A stretch of DNA of 64,000 nucleotides, from the NCBI GenBank assembly GCA_964019695.1, contig OZ026516.1, positions 79,811,018-79,875,017 of the forward strand. The letters run 5' to 3'. Below the pieces are notes generated by a model. The model was not told the origin of the DNA. It saw only the letters and a program-made list of their open reading frames with translations, and did no database searches. Of this stretch, positions 63,503-64,000 are shown piece after piece. The position numbers and the translations under genes were made by a program. The DNA is from Loripinus fragilis. Lineage: Eukaryota; Mollusca; Bivalvia; Lucinida; Lucinidae. The stretch's first letter is position 1; each line of letters starts with the position of its first letter.

Positions 63503-64000
63503 TTACCTGTTTTTGTGAGGACGTTTGTAAAGTAAATTCTAAGCACGGAACCAGAGACAGAAAACATGATGAAGTAACGCCAAGAAACGAAACGTAAAGG
63601 CAAATGTTCCGCAATTTTTTTGGATTAAAGAACAAAATAATTTATAAAATCAGAATAATGCCAGAAAAGTGTATATAATAAACATATTATTATAATATTA
63701 ACTTAATCTGGGGTACAGCATCACGTCTCGTGGATGAGGTCATACCATAGGATCACCATTGGCGCTCCTCGTCTCGGGTGATTGGATGGTATGACCTCAT
63801 CCACTAGACTTGATACAGTACGCCAGATCAAGATACTATTATAATAATGTGTATGTATTGCTTTACATATTATATCATGAGGCAAACAATCATGATACTG
63901 TATCAGGAGGCAAACAATCATGGTACATATTGTATCGTAAGGTAACTGTATCCTTGCAGTCCTAATATATACCCAGCAATTTTTAAATTGGCAGAGTTAA
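63503..64000. other. Upstream intron end with a hairpin and hAT-like tail
   Basis: GTGGATGAGGTCATACCAT at 63730 and ATGGTATGACCTCATCCAC at 63785 are perfect 19-bp inverted arms around a loop of about 36 nt. GAGGCAAACAATCATG is repeated twice near 63881 and 63909. A CTTGCAGTCCTA end near 63953 resembles a hAT terminus. No dynein exon is seen. Confidence 0.6.

Overview
The window looks like lophotrochozoan DNA, most likely from a bivalve mollusc. It is AT-rich, has introns of up to 23 kb, and is packed with dispersed repeats. Many of these have tandem cores of about 130-180 bp between terminal hairpins, an architecture described for bivalve pearl-like and Helentron-associated elements. Species cannot be read from the sequence. 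The assignment rests on repeat style and gene structure, not on a database match.

One real gene is visible: the C-terminal half of an outer-arm, beta-class axonemal dynein heavy chain (DNAH9/11/17 group) on the minus strand. Eight intact exons run from 60513 down to 6010. Every junction between them is GT-AG and phase-compatible, giving 863 complete codons. They cover the end of AAA4, the stalk coiled coil CC1, the microtubule-binding domain, CC2, AAA5 and much of AAA6. The N-terminal half lies to the right of the window and the C-terminal cap to the left, so neither start nor stop codon is present. Nearly everything else lies in introns of this gene.

Layout: 1-6009 is intron holding a decayed hAT-type transposase-like (ZNF862-like) pseudogene broken by younger repeats. 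6010-9166 carries three exons with repeats close to two splice donors. 9167-32598 is one 23.4-kb intron dominated by two same-orientation copies of a giant non-coding TTAA-bounded inverted-repeat element (12830-24667 and 24984-32144). The left copy carries a further 4.4-kb nested insertion. 32599-42462 has two exons and a complete tandem-core element with two nested transposons. 42463-60513 has three exons among hAT-like, Tc1/pogo-like and PIF/Harbinger-like non-autonomous elements, SINEs and tandem arrays. 60514-64000 is an upstream intron with hAT- and Harbinger-like elements.

The most interesting signal is in the twin giant elements. They are built from roughly 560-750 bp units, direct in the left arm and inverted in the right arm. 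Most units carry a 14-bp palindrome of the GTTGCCATGGCAAC type, which matches the RFX X-box, about 165 bp from a conserved GGGTGGGGTAAC block. Seventeen such palindromes lie within 20 kb inside an intron of a ciliary motor gene, the class of gene that RFX factors control. Whether this is regulatory or only the element's own binding-site design cannot be settled from the sequence.
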